64,000 nt of DNA from Streptomyces canus (GCF_041435015.1 NZ_CP107989.1:9424001-9488000), one strand, 5' to 3'; positions 50,941 to 59,938 are shown, counted from the first letter of the stretch. Notes: generated by a model from the sequence alone, not told the origin. Numbers and translations are program-made.

Positions 50941-51051
50941 AGACAGAGGTGGTGTCGGAGGACGGTAGGTCGACCCCGTCACCACGTATGAATGAACCGT
51001 AAACCATCCATGGCGATTTCGCGCAATGGGAACCGAGGTGCGTGACCGGTT

Positions 51052-51500
51052 TCACTCGGCGGACGCGTTTACCACCCTGATCGTCTTCAGCTCCGCGTCG
51101 GCGGGATCGGGCAGGTTCATGCCCGCGGCCAACTCGGTCCGCAGGTATGCCAGTACGGGCTCGGTCAGCAGCTCACCGGGCAGCACGGCCGGGATCCCCG
51201 GCGGGTACGGCGTGATCATCTCGGCCGCGATCCGCCCGGCGGCCTCGCCGACCGGCACGTTCTCGGCCGGACCGAAGAACGCGTCCCGGGGAAGCCTGAC
51301 CTGCTCCATCCGCAGCTCGGACGGCGGCGGTACCTCCACTCGCGGGGCGGGGCCCAACTCCGGCGCCGCCCGGGCGAGATCCCTGAGCGCCGCGAGCAAC
51401 TTTGTCCCCGGCGGTGGTAGTCGGCCAGAGCTTCCAGAACGGGTGCTTGGGTGTGGTCGACAGGGATGGGGCTCGGGTGCCCGACCCGGACGTCCGTCAA
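51052..51500 (-). pseudogene. Remnant of an Orn/Lys/Arg decarboxylase with its catalytic core deleted
   Basis: The first 32 residues (with PVDHTQAPVLEALADYHRRG) are the N-terminus typical of PLP-dependent Orn/Lys/Arg decarboxylases. At about 51405 the reading frame jumps directly into the family's C-terminal domain (KLLAALRDLARAAPEL, then RDAFFGPAENVPVGEAAGRIAAEMITPYPPGIPAVLPGE), ending normally. The central PLP domain of roughly 340 residues, including the Schiff-base lysine, is missing and the junction is out of frame. The product is certainly inactive as a decarboxylase. Confidence 0.8.
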
Positions 51501-51525
51501 TCAGCCCGTGCCGGACCCCCGACGG

Positions 51526-51735
51526 TCAGCGGCTGCCCGGCCTGAGCACCTCGTCCAGCACCCTGATCACCGCCTCGTAGGCCAGGGTGCGTACGGCTGC
51601 GTCCCCGGCGGCCTCCGGATCGGAGGGCCGCAACTCCTCGCTCCGCGCCCGCCAGGACCGCTCCTCCTCCGCCGCACAGGCCCGGGCGCGCTGGATCCGG
51701 CGCAGCAGTTCATCTGAGTCCACGACATCCGTCAT
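51526..51735 (-). CDS. Small charged hypothetical protein
   Basis: A 69-residue acidic, helical protein rich in Glu, Arg and Ala. It has no recognisable domain, signal or membrane part. The codon usage is typical of Streptomyces coding DNA (G/C in third positions). It precedes the decarboxylase remnant on the same strand, 25 bases apart, and may be an independent small gene. No clear ribosome site is seen. Only moderately certain. Confidence 0.5.
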   Translation of the reverse strand: MTDVVDSDELLRRIQRARACAAEEERSWRARSEELRPSDPEAAGDAAVRTLAYEAVIRVLDEVLRPGSR

Positions 51736-51945
51736 ACCGTCCGCGTACCCCGGGAACGCGAACGGTATGGCCGAACGTCCCGTCCGAAACGGGGAGGTTT
51801 GACCGAGCGCGGAGAGGTCAGCCGCTTACTAGAGGCTCACGGAGAAAGCGCACCGTACAGGGGCACCGTGTCCGTGGGTCGAGCCGGGCCCGGCCTCCGC
51901 TGCACCGCCCCAAGAGCCAGTCGATCATCGATCAGGAGCCACCTC

Positions 51946-52389
51946 ATGTGCGAGGAGCACAGGGCCGAAGCCACCCCCGAACTCGCCGTCGCGCACCTGC
52001 GCGCGCGATCATGGCCGTGCCGGCCGGCCGAGGCACGACAGGCGGTCGAGCGGGCCGTGTCCGAGCGCTGCCGCACCACGCACACCTTGTGCGATGCGCA
52101 GGCCCTCTCGGACGCGCTGCTCGTCGCCTCCGAACTCACCACCAACGCGATCCTGCACGGCGGCGGCATCACCGACTTCCACGTCGACGTCGAGGGCCGG
52201 GGCGTGTGCCTGTCGGTCAGCGACCGCAGCGCCGAGCTGCCGGTCGCCAAGGAACCCGTCGATCCGCAGGGCAGGTGGCGGCCCGGCGGCCACGGCTGGC
52301 CGATCGTCTGCCGCCTGGCCCGCGACGTCCGGGTGACCGACCTGCCCTCGGGCGGGAAGTGCATCACCGCCGTGGTGCCCCTGAGCTGA
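51946..52389 (+). CDS. RsbW-like ATP-binding protein (HATPase_c_2), possible anti-sigma kinase
   Basis: A 147-residue GHKL ATPase of the anti-sigma factor/serine kinase group. Motifs: N-box LLVASELTTNAILHGGG, G1-like SVSDRSAELP, G2-like GGHGWPIV. The helical N-terminal part is Cys-rich (CEEHRAEA, WPCRPAE, SERCRTT). It lies 200 bases before a SigB-type sigma gene in the same direction, so it may hold that sigma factor. AGGAG precedes the ATG. Confidence 0.8.
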   Translation: MCEEHRAEATPELAVAHLRARSWPCRPAEARQAVERAVSERCRTTHTLCDAQALSDALLVASELTTNAILHGGGITDFHVDVEGRGVCLSVSDRSAELPVAKEPVDPQGRWRPGGHGWPIVCRLARDVRVTDLPSGGKCITAVVPLS

Positions 52390-52593
52390 TCCGGCACCTC
52401 TGTGGAAGCCGCCGGAAACGGAGTTTCGACAGCGGAGTTTGGGCCGCATACAGCAGGGCAGACGCAGTTTCGTGCTTCGGACCGGAGGCGCGCCAGCGGG
52501 AGCTGTATGGCTGCTGCGGGCCCCTTTTCGGCGGTCCCGGCAGCATTCCTCCCGCGGTCAGTCCCTGAACCCGTTCTTCAGGAGCGAATCCGC

Positions 52594-53454
52594 ATGCTCA
52601 CCGACACGTCGACCAGCCGTCCCACCACCCAGGACCGCCCCGCCCCCGCCGGCAGGCGGCGGCACGACGACGCCCCCGACACCATGGCCCTCTTCGCCCG
52701 GCTGGCCGGGCTGGAGCAAGGCCCCGAGCGCGACGCCCTGCGCGACGAACTCGTCACCGCCTGGCTGCCCATGGCCCACCGCATCGCCGGCCGGTTCCGA
52801 GACCGCGGCGAATCGCTGGAGGACCTGCGCCAGGTCGCGGCCCTCGGGCTCGTGAAGGCCATCGACCGGTTCGAACCGGAACGCGGAGCCTTCGAGAGCT
52901 ACGCCGTGCCCACCATCACCGGCGAGGTCAAGCGCCACTTCCGGGACCGCATGTGGGCCCTCAGGGTGCCCCGGCGCGTACAGGAACTGCGCAACAAGGT
53001 GCGGGTGGCCCGCCGCGAGCTCACCCAGAACCCCGGTTCCCCCGAGCCGACACCCGCCGACCTCGCCGCCCACACCGGCCTGACCGAGGACGAGGTCACC
53101 ACCGGCCTGGAGGCCCTCGAAAGCTTCAGCACGCTGTCCCTGGACGCCGAGCTCTCGGCCGGCGACGACGGCTACAGCCTCGCCGACACCCTGGGCGCCC
53201 CCGACACGTCGTACGACGTCGTGGTCGACCGCGAATCCGCCAAGGAGGGCCTGCGTCGGCTGCCCGAGCGCGAGCGCGCCATTCTCTACATGCGCTTCTT
53301 CGAGGACATGACACAGAGCCGTATCGCCGACCAGCTCGGCATCTCGCAGATGCACGTCTCCCGGCTCATCAGCCGCAGCTGCGCGCGCGTGCGCGACGAG
53401 GCGCTGGCGGACCGGGCGCGGAGGCAGGCCGCCGACGGGTCGGGCGAGGCGTGA
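52594..53454 (+). CDS. SigB/SigF/SigG-family RNA polymerase sigma factor
   Basis: A 286-residue group 3 sigma factor. Region 2 contains ESLEDLRQVAALGLVKAIDRFEPERGAFESYAVPTITGEVKRHFRDR with the -10 recognition helix; region 3 is DLAAHTGLTEDEVTTGLEALESFSTLSLD; region 4 has RLPERERAILYMRFFEDMTQSRIADQLGISQMHVSRLISRS for the -35. In Streptomyces these control stress, osmotic and developmental genes from GNNT-N14-16-GGGTAY promoters. GGAG precedes the ATG. The N-terminal 25 residues are Pro/Thr-rich. Confidence 0.92.
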   Translation: MLTDTSTSRPTTQDRPAPAGRRRHDDAPDTMALFARLAGLEQGPERDALRDELVTAWLPMAHRIAGRFRDRGESLEDLRQVAALGLVKAIDRFEPERGAFESYAVPTITGEVKRHFRDRMWALRVPRRVQELRNKVRVARRELTQNPGSPEPTPADLAAHTGLTEDEVTTGLEALESFSTLSLDAELSAGDDGYSLADTLGAPDTSYDVVVDRESAKEGLRRLPERERAILYMRFFEDMTQSRIADQLGISQMHVSRLISRSCARVRDEALADRARRQAADGSGEA

Positions 53455-53474
53455 GCTTACGAGGAGTGAGCCCG

Positions 53475-53693
53475 ATGCTGATACCCGACCGCGCGTTCCT
53501 GCGCCGTCTTGTCGACGCGTATGAGGCGCTGCGGGCCGAGGAGGCCGCGAAGGTGGCCGAGCCGAGCCCGCGGGCCCGGGATCTGGCCTACACACTCTGT
53601 GTTTCCACCGGCACGCGGGACGTGCGGCTGGCCCTGGAGACGGCTCACCGCCTGCTCGCGGCCATGCCCGACCGCGCGCGACTGGCCGACTGA
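53475..53693 (+). CDS. DUF5133 small protein
   Basis: A 72-residue Streptomyces-specific protein. The conserved end (ARDLAYTLCVSTGTRDVRLALETAHRLLA) is diagnostic of DUF5133. In other streptomycetes such genes lie close to stress sigma factor genes, as here, 20 bases after the SigB-type gene. Function unknown. GGAG precedes the ATG; an upstream GTG is possible. Confidence 0.8.
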   Translation: MLIPDRAFLRRLVDAYEALRAEEAAKVAEPSPRARDLAYTLCVSTGTRDVRLALETAHRLLAAMPDRARLAD

Positions 53694-53749
53694 CCGCACT
53701 CCGTGTGACCGCCCGCCAGGACGGCATCCGGACTTCGAGGGGGGTTGAC

Positions 53750-54583
53750 ATGACCACGAGTTCCACGGCACAGACCGGCCGGATCGAGGCCAAACGCGCG
53801 GCGCGCGGTTCCGTAGTGGAGGGCGCCGCGCGCGCGGGGTTCACCGCCCGGGGAGTGATCTATCTACTGGTCGGGGTGCTGGCCCTGCAGATCGCCTTCG
53901 GCGACGGCGGGCGCCAGGCCGACCGCGGTGGCGCCCTCGCCGCCCTCGCCGACAAACCGTTCGGTTCCGTCGTCCTGTGGGCGCTGGGCATCGGGCTCGT
54001 CGGCATGGCGCTGTGGCGGCTGTCCGAGGTGGTGTTCGGCTCGGTCGGTCCTGACGGACGTAAGGCCACGAAACGGCTGCTGTCGGGGGCCCGCTGCGTT
54101 TTCTACGCGTTCGTCGCCTATTCCGTGCTGTCCTTCGCCGCCGGCTCCGGCAGCGGAGGATCGAGCGACAAACAGTCCAAGGACATCACCGCCCGGGCCC
54201 TGGAGTGGCCCGCGGGGCAATGGCTCGTGGGCGCCGCGGGCGTCGGCGTCGCGGTGGCCGGTGTGTGGATCGCCGCACAGGCGCTGCGCAGGTCCTTCCA
54301 CGACAAGCTCAAGCTCGCCCAGATGGGCCCGCGGGTCAGGAAGCTGGTCGATGTGACGGGTGTCGGCGGCGGAGCGGCGCGCGGAGTGGTGTTCACCGCC
54401 GCGGGCGCGTTCGCCGTCCGAGCCGCTGTCGACTACGAGCCCAAGAAGGCGAAGGGCCTCGACGACACGCTCCGCTCGTTCGCCGAGACACCCCTCGGAC
54501 CGTGGCTGCTCGTCCTGGTCGCGGCGGGGCTGGTGCTGTTCGGGGTGTTCTCGTTCGCGATGGCCCGCTGGCGACGTGTCTGA
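53750..54583 (+). CDS. DUF1206 membrane protein
   Basis: A 277-residue membrane protein built from three repeats of a two-helix DUF1206 unit (around residues 25-100, 110-190 and 200-275), each with an Arg-Gly-Val-(Ile/Val) entry such as FTARGVIYLLVGVLALQ. Six transmembrane helices. Function unknown. GAGGGGGGTT precedes the ATG. It may be co-transcribed with the sigma factor group. Confidence 0.85.
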   Translation: MTTSSTAQTGRIEAKRAARGSVVEGAARAGFTARGVIYLLVGVLALQIAFGDGGRQADRGGALAALADKPFGSVVLWALGIGLVGMALWRLSEVVFGSVGPDGRKATKRLLSGARCVFYAFVAYSVLSFAAGSGSGGSSDKQSKDITARALEWPAGQWLVGAAGVGVAVAGVWIAAQALRRSFHDKLKLAQMGPRVRKLVDVTGVGGGAARGVVFTAAGAFAVRAAVDYEPKKAKGLDDTLRSFAETPLGPWLLVLVAAGLVLFGVFSFAMARWRRV

Positions 54584-54611
54584 TCGGCGGGACACGGGGA
54601 ACCCGAGGGAC

Positions 54612-55046
54612 ATGAACGAACCCGAGCTTCCGCCCGACGGTAGGCCCGTGGACGTCTACCTGAATCTGTTGCGCATCCGCATGGCCTCGGAGGACTACGA
54701 GACGCTGCTCGACGTGGTCAGCCCGGTCCTGCGGGCGATCGAGGAGCAACAGCTGCCCGCGTTGGACTTCGCGCTGGAGGACAGTCAGCAGGAGGGGCTG
54801 CCCCAGGTGGTCCGCGACGAGGCCGCCCTGGTCATCGCCACCGCCGTGACCGGCCGACTGGACAACAAGGTGATCGAACTCCATGTCGACGAGGGCACCA
54901 GCCCGATCCGGGTGGTCACCGACGCGGACACCGCCGACGACCCGGTCCGCCTCGGCGAGATCGCCGACTACATCCGCGAGCGCCGTCGGCTCGACGACGA
55001 GCTGCGCGGCATCGCCGAGGTGAGCGGTCTGCCCACGGACCTCTGA
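54612..55046 (+). CDS. Hypothetical acidic protein
   Basis: A 144-residue soluble acidic protein; no family recognised. It has no signal peptide or membrane segment. Asp and Glu dominate in the middle and last thirds (VDEGTSPIRVVTDADTADDP). The ATG follows CGAGGGA by three bases. It starts 28 bases after the DUF1206 gene and runs convergent to the FUSC gene, with 10 bases between stops. Confidence 0.7.
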   Translation: MNEPELPPDGRPVDVYLNLLRIRMASEDYETLLDVVSPVLRAIEEQQLPALDFALEDSQQEGLPQVVRDEAALVIATAVTGRLDNKVIELHVDEGTSPIRVVTDADTADDPVRLGEIADYIRERRRLDDELRGIAEVSGLPTDL

Positions 55047-55056
55047 GCACCGGGCC

Positions 55057-57288
55057 CTATCGCTTCGGCGCCGTGACCGGCACGTGAAGCGGCCTGGCCA
55101 GACCCGTCACGGTCTCGTCCAGACGCTGTACGTGCCGCAGCACGCGGTCGGTGACACGGCCGAAGCGCGGGGTGCCGGGGACTTCGGTGTCCAGCAGGGA
55201 CGCGATGCTCGGCCCGGTCTCGACCCGGTCGGTGGAGCGCTCGTCGGCGACATGCGCGGCGATCGCCGCTATGTTGTCCCCGATCCGCCGGCCGGCTCGG
55301 CGCAGCCGGGGATCCGCCGCGATCGAGGGGTGTGTGGACAGCAGTTCGGCCGTCGCCGCCAGCGAGCGCGCGTGGTACGCACATGTCTCCAGGAGCGCCA
55401 CGACATAGCGGGCCGTGTCGCGCCGGGCCCGCAGCGGTGTGATCGGATGCGTCAGCGGCTGGGTCGCCGCCCGCAGATCGGCCAGCGCCTGGTCCAGGTC
55501 GCGCGCCTGGTCGAGCAGTTCGACGGGGGAGCCGCCGCTGAGCTGGTCCACGGCGGCCTCGGTGACCTCGCCGAGCCGCTCCAGGACGGTGACGAGCAGG
55601 TCGTTCGTACGGCGGTCCGTGCGCACCGGCAGGACGAACGCCGCCGCTATCACTCCGCAGGCCGCGCCGAGCGCGGTCTCCTCCACGCGCAACACCAGCA
55701 CCGAAAGGCTGTAGGTGTGCAGCAGCGTGTAGAGGAGCCCCAGGGCCGCGGTGACGAAGAAGGACATCAGCGTGTAGGAGAGCGGCGCGGTGTAGAACAT
55801 CGCGAACACCAGCACCAGCACCAGGGCGAACGCCGTCCAGGTGTGCTGCCCGACGGCCCCCGCCAGCACGATCCCGGCCAGCACGCCGAGGACGGTCCCC
55901 AGCAGCCGGCGGTAGCCCTTGACCAGGATCTCGCCCGTGGACGCGGTGTTCATGAAGACGATCCAGCAGGTCAGCACCGCCCAGTACCAGCGCTGGCTGG
56001 AGAGGAACTCGCCCCCGACGATGGCGAGCGAGGAGCCCACGGCCACCTGTACCGCGGCCCGCGTCGTGGGCCGCCCGAGGCCCTTGAGCTCCTCCTGCGT
56101 CCCGGCGTCCTCGTCATCGGCGTCGATGACCGCGTCCTCGGCGTCCAGCTCCTCGCGCGAACGGGCCGTCGCGGGGGAGTCGTCCGACTCGTCCTGCGGA
56201 CCGTCCAGGGCGATCCTGAGCCCCAGCACCGCGCGGGCGGCCTCACCGACACCTCGGAAGACGTCCTGGACGGCGGGCGGCGCGGGCGGCAGGTTCTCCT
56301 CCTCGCGGTAGCCGAGGAGCCGGTTGCGGACCTGGGACAGTGCCGTGCCGGACCTGGCGGCGACGGGACGCAGCACCAGCAGCCGCAGCGCCTCCAGATC
56401 GCGGCGCACCCGGGCCATCGCCTCGTCCCGGCCGTCCATCCGGCCCGCTCGCGGGGCCGGCGCGCCCGGCAGATGCAGGGTCAGCGTGTCCGCCCGCCCG
56501 GCGCTGCGGGCGCTCAGCAGCAACAGGCCGAGTCGCTCGGCGGCGATCTCGGCGTCCGCGACACGCCGCTGTACCAGCCGCGCCGCGGCCGCGTCGGAGG
56601 TCCCCTCCTCCAGCCGCCCCTGGATCATCAGCGCGGTCTCGTGCAGCCGCGCGGTCCCCTCCCGGACGTCCTTCAGGGCCTCGTCGATCTCCTCGGGCCC
56701 GGCGTCCAGCAGTTGGAGCTGTGCGGAGACCAGCTGGGCCAGCCGGGCCCGGAAAGCCTCCCGCAGGCGTTCGAGAAGGCCCGCGGGAGCCTCCGGCACC
56801 AGTAGGAAGCGTGCCGCCGCGCTGCACAGGAAGGCGACGCCGAGGACGCCGTACAGCTCGGGCAGACCGGAGACGGTCGCCCCGACGAACAGGGACACGA
56901 AGTAGAGCTGGAAGCCGATCAGTCCGAGCGCGGTGCCCCGGTCGCCGAAGCGGCGGCCGTAGACGGCGCAGAAGATCAGCGCGACGAAGAAGAGGTCACC
57001 GGCCACCACGCGGGAGCTGAGGAGCGCGCCCAGGGACATCGAGGCCAGCGCCACCGGGAGGCCCAGGGCGAGCGTCACGGCCTGCGGGGCGCGCTGCTTC
57101 TCCCGGATGGCGAACGTCGCGACCATCGCCGCGATGGCGCCCGCCACCAGATGCGGGACGTCGGCCTTCAGCAGACCGAGTACGACCAGCGTGAGCGCGA
57201 TCGCCCCCACCGTGCGCAGCCCGGCGGCCAGCCGGAGCAGCCCCGGGTCCGACGCGGCGACCCGGTCGCGCAGCCTCGCTGTGTTCAC
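55057..57288 (-). CDS. FUSC family membrane transporter
   Basis: A 743-residue protein with two hydrophobic blocks (about residues 25-170 and 405-530) and a cytoplasmic helical domain between and after them, the duplicated half-transporter layout of the fusaric acid resistance/aromatic acid exporter (AaeB, YccS) family. RLLGTVLGVLAGIVLAGAVG belongs to the second membrane block's signature. A Glu/Asp-rich stretch (residues 360-395) is unusual. Substrates are probably aromatic acids or similar amphiphiles; inference. Confidence 0.85.
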   Translation of the reverse strand: MNTARLRDRVAASDPGLLRLAAGLRTVGAIALTLVVLGLLKADVPHLVAGAIAAMVATFAIREKQRAPQAVTLALGLPVALASMSLGALLSSRVVAGDLFFVALIFCAVYGRRFGDRGTALGLIGFQLYFVSLFVGATVSGLPELYGVLGVAFLCSAAARFLLVPEAPAGLLERLREAFRARLAQLVSAQLQLLDAGPEEIDEALKDVREGTARLHETALMIQGRLEEGTSDAAAARLVQRRVADAEIAAERLGLLLLSARSAGRADTLTLHLPGAPAPRAGRMDGRDEAMARVRRDLEALRLLVLRPVAARSGTALSQVRNRLLGYREEENLPPAPPAVQDVFRGVGEAARAVLGLRIALDGPQDESDDSPATARSREELDAEDAVIDADDEDAGTQEELKGLGRPTTRAAVQVAVGSSLAIVGGEFLSSQRWYWAVLTCWIVFMNTASTGEILVKGYRRLLGTVLGVLAGIVLAGAVGQHTWTAFALVLVLVFAMFYTAPLSYTLMSFFVTAALGLLYTLLHTYSLSVLVLRVEETALGAACGVIAAAFVLPVRTDRRTNDLLVTVLERLGEVTEAAVDQLSGGSPVELLDQARDLDQALADLRAATQPLTHPITPLRARRDTARYVVALLETCAYHARSLAATAELLSTHPSIAADPRLRRAGRRIGDNIAAIAAHVADERSTDRVETGPSIASLLDTEVPGTPRFGRVTDRVLRHVQRLDETVTGLARPLHVPVTAPKR

Positions 57289-57368
57289 TCCGCCGTACTC
57301 ACTCCCGTGTCACGTCATGATCCGTTCCAGCATGGCAGGCGGGGTGGCTCCGGTGATGTGCGCCCCTC

Positions 57369-58745
57369 CTACTGGTCCAGTGCCCGCGCTCCCTCGACCT
57401 GCTTCCGGACCTGTTCCGGCGTCAGATACGCGTCGGTGTACTCGAAGTCCTTCAGCTTGGCGGGCTTGCGGGCCTGGAAGCCGGTGCGGACGAAGTCGTC
57501 GCCCGCGATGGCGTTGAGCGTCCAGTTCGTCGCCACGCGGACCTTGGCGACGTTGGTGCGCAGCGCGGCCCAGTGGTAGCCGCGGGCCGCGAACTGGGCG
57601 GGCAGGCCGCGCAGTTCGATGCCGAGCGGCTTGGACACGGCATCCGTGCCGCCGAGGTCGACGACGAGGCCGAGGTCCTTGTGGACGTACGGCTTCAGCG
57701 CCTGGCCCCGCAGCGTCGCGATGACGTTGTCGGCGACCACCTTGCCCTGGCGCATGGCGTGCTGCGCCGTGGGCGGGCAGATCGCGCTGTCGTCGTCCTT
57801 GGCCTTGTCCGGCACGGCGGCGGAGTCGCCGAGCGCGAAGACGCCGTCCTGGCCCGGCAGGGTCATCTCGGCGGTGACCGCGAGCCGCCCGCGGATCGTC
57901 TCGGCGCCGAGCGTGGCGATCAGCGGGCTCGCGACGACCCCGGCCGTCCAGATCAAGGTCCGGGTGGGGATCACCCGGCCGTCGGTGAAGGTGACCTCCT
58001 CGGGGCCCGCCTTCTCGATGGAGACGCCCAGCGACACGTCGATGCCGCGCCGGCGCAGGATCTCCTGCGCGCTGCGTCCCAGCTTGTCGCCCAGCTCCGG
58101 CATCAGCTTCGGGGCGATGTCGATCAGATGCCACTTGATCAGTGACGGGTCGATGCGCGGGTAGCGCTTGACCGCCGCGTGGGTGAGTTTCTGCAGACAG
58201 GCGGCGGTCTCGGTACCGGCGTATCCGCCGCCGACGACCACGAACTGCAGCCGGGCCGCGCGCTCGGCCGGGTCCTGGCTGGCGTCCGCGAGATCGAGCT
58301 GGGAGATGACGTGGTCGCGGATGTAGGCGGCCTCGGCGAGGCTCTTCATGCCGAAGGCGTGATCGGTGAGCCCGGGGATGTCGAAGGTGCGGGTGATGCT
58401 GCCGGGAGCCAACACGATGTAGTCGTACGGCTCGTTGATGATCTCGTCGGTGATGGTGCGGATCACGCAGACCTTGGACTTGAGATCCACGCCGATCGCG
58501 CCGCCCGGGATGATCCGGGTGCGGTACTTCTTGCTGCGGCGCAGCGAGACGGCGATCGACTGGGGCGTCAGCACGCCGGAGGCGACCTGGGGCAGCAGCG
58601 GGAGATAGAGCTGGTAGGCGAACGGCGTCACCAGCGTGACGTCGGCTTCGTCCGGGGAGAGTTTCCGCTCCAGCCGGCGAACGCATTCGACACCGGCGAA
58701 GCCGGCGCCAACCACCAGGATCCTGGGTCGTGTCACGGTGTTCAT
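57369..58745 (-). CDS. Type II NADH dehydrogenase (NDH-2)
   Basis: A 458-residue single-subunit flavoprotein oxidising NADH and reducing menaquinone at the membrane face without pumping protons. FAD motif VVGAGFAGVECVRRLE at the start, NADH motif VVVGGGYAGTETAACL near 160, and the second FAD element in GQDGVFALGDSAAV, followed by the AQHAMRQGKVVADNV that lines the quinone site. The C-terminal amphipathic tail would anchor it. GAAAGGG lies just before the ATG. Confidence 0.88.
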   Translation of the reverse strand: MNTVTRPRILVVGAGFAGVECVRRLERKLSPDEADVTLVTPFAYQLYLPLLPQVASGVLTPQSIAVSLRRSKKYRTRIIPGGAIGVDLKSKVCVIRTITDEIINEPYDYIVLAPGSITRTFDIPGLTDHAFGMKSLAEAAYIRDHVISQLDLADASQDPAERAARLQFVVVGGGYAGTETAACLQKLTHAAVKRYPRIDPSLIKWHLIDIAPKLMPELGDKLGRSAQEILRRRGIDVSLGVSIEKAGPEEVTFTDGRVIPTRTLIWTAGVVASPLIATLGAETIRGRLAVTAEMTLPGQDGVFALGDSAAVPDKAKDDDSAICPPTAQHAMRQGKVVADNVIATLRGQALKPYVHKDLGLVVDLGGTDAVSKPLGIELRGLPAQFAARGYHWAALRTNVAKVRVATNWTLNAIAGDDFVRTGFQARKPAKLKDFEYTDAYLTPEQVRKQVEGARALDQ

Positions 58746-58919
58746 CCCTTTCTGCGGCTCCAGGCGGTCTGCCTCGAACGCCCTTCGTCTGCCCGTGCGG
58801 GCGCGACGAATGCGTCGAGGACCACCATGCCCGTCCTGGCCTGAAAGTGCACTGGGAGAAAAGTGAAGGAGGTGCGCGGACCGGACGCCGAGAAACCGCT
58901 TGTGCGGGTGCCGGCCCCC

Positions 58920-58944
58920 GAATGTGTGTGCGGCAGAGGGGTAT
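58920..58944 (+). promoter_or_regulatory. Possible SigB-type promoter of the PRC-barrel-like gene
   Basis: GAAT, 15 bp, GGGTAT fits the GNNT-N14-16-GGGTAY pattern. It lies 67 bases before the GTG start codon, in a 265-base intergenic gap that otherwise shows no gene. Confidence 0.45.
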
Positions 58945-59010
58945 TGGGTGCTAGGGGCCCGCTCGCAGCGGAGAGTCGGGCCGTGCAGGGCCACGGAGGG
59001 AAGGAGCAGC

Positions 59011-59370
59011 GTGACCACCGACAGAATCTGGTCGTACGCGCCGGACAGCGGATACGTCGAGGGACAGGACCTGACGGGCTTCACCGTCGTCGCGAGCGAC
59101 GGCACGATCGGACACGTGGACCGGCAGGCCGCCCCGCACGGCATGGGACACCTCGTCGTCGACACCGGCGTCTGGGTCTTCGGCAGGAGCGTCCTGGTAC
59201 CGGTGGGCGTCGTCACCGGCGTCGACACCCAGGGCCGACGCATCACGCTGGCCTGCACCGGGTCGGAGGTGAAGGCGGCCCCGCGTTTCGGGACGGACAG
59301 CGAGACCAGGGACCGCGATTACCTTGCGGCGGTCGGCGCCTACTACCTGAGGCTCGCGGCCACGGCCTGA
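59011..59370 (+). CDS. PRC-barrel-like small protein
   Basis: A 119-residue protein. The pattern DLTGFTVVASDGTIGHVDRQ ... HLVVDTGVWVFGRSVLVPVGVVTGVDTQGRRITL is that of PRC-barrel beta domains found in stress-linked actinobacterial proteins. It contains no enzyme motif. AAGGAG sits four bases before the GTG. A possible SigB-type promoter lies upstream. Convergent with the RsbW-like gene. Confidence 0.8.
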   Translation: MTTDRIWSYAPDSGYVEGQDLTGFTVVASDGTIGHVDRQAAPHGMGHLVVDTGVWVFGRSVLVPVGVVTGVDTQGRRITLACTGSEVKAAPRFGTDSETRDRDYLAAVGAYYLRLAATA

Positions 59371-59386
59371 CCGGGGCCGGGGGAAG

Positions 59387-59821
59387 TCACCACGGCAGAA
59401 AGGCGTGCACGTCCTTGCCTCGGTCGTCCGTGACCACGCTGACCTGGTCGCACAGGGCGTGCACGAGGTGCCAGCCGACGCCCCCGCCGCCGCTGCGCGG
59501 ATCGAAGGCGCGGGGCGCGGGCGGTGTGGGATTGGTGTCGCGCAGGGTCACGTGCACGCCGTCGAAGGTCCGGCGCAAACGGAGTGCGAAGGGGCCGGGA
59601 GCGTACTGGACCGCGTTGGCGGCGAGTTCGGTGACGATCAACAGGATGTCGTCCCAGTGCTCGGCGCTCGCGGGCGGCACCCGGTCGGCCAGGTCGCCGA
59701 GGAATTCCTCAGCGGCAAGCCGCGCGCCCGTCACGCAGTGCGGTTCTCCCGCGAAACGGGTCGTACGGCTCGGAATCGCTTCGGAAGTCAGTGTCTCGTC
59801 CCAATGCGGCTCGGTCGCCAT
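59387..59821 (-). CDS. RsbW-like ATP-binding protein (HATPase_c_2)
   Basis: A protein of about 144 residues (or 178 from the ATG at 59923) with a GHKL ATPase fold: N-box DDILLIVTELAANAVQYAPG, G1-like LRDTNPTPP, G2-like GGGGVGWHLVHAL. Second protein of this group in the window. The start is uncertain among ATG codons at 59923, 59878 and 59821; none has a good ribosome site. It would act as anti-sigma kinase or in a related switch; its partner is unknown. It is followed on the same strand, upstream, by the acyl-CoA synthetase gene. Confidence 0.78.
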   Translation of the reverse strand: MATEPHWDETLTSEAIPSRTTRFAGEPHCVTGARLAAEEFLGDLADRVPPASAEHWDDILLIVTELAANAVQYAPGPFALRLRRTFDGVHVTLRDTNPTPPAPRAFDPRSGGGGVGWHLVHALCDQVSVVTDDRGKDVHAFLPW

Positions 59822-59938
59822 GCCGGAGTTCACCCCCGTGGAGTCGGCAAGGCTTTGTCCTTTCACTGGCATCGCCATTGTGCTGTGTTCCCGAGGGGAC
59901 GCGACCCAATCGTCCTCGGGCATGTCGGCTCGGACGCA

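Noticed and set aside
50846..51055. 69-codon frame on the minus strand covering the attenuator-like region
   Set aside because: It covers a terminator stem-loop and an AT-rich promoter-like patch; no ribosome site. A shorter leader frame is discussed instead.
58746..59010. A 74-codon frame (58730-58954) in the gap before the PRC-barrel-like gene
   Set aside because: Cys/Arg-rich, no ribosome site, overlaps the start of the NADH dehydrogenase gene and a likely promoter.
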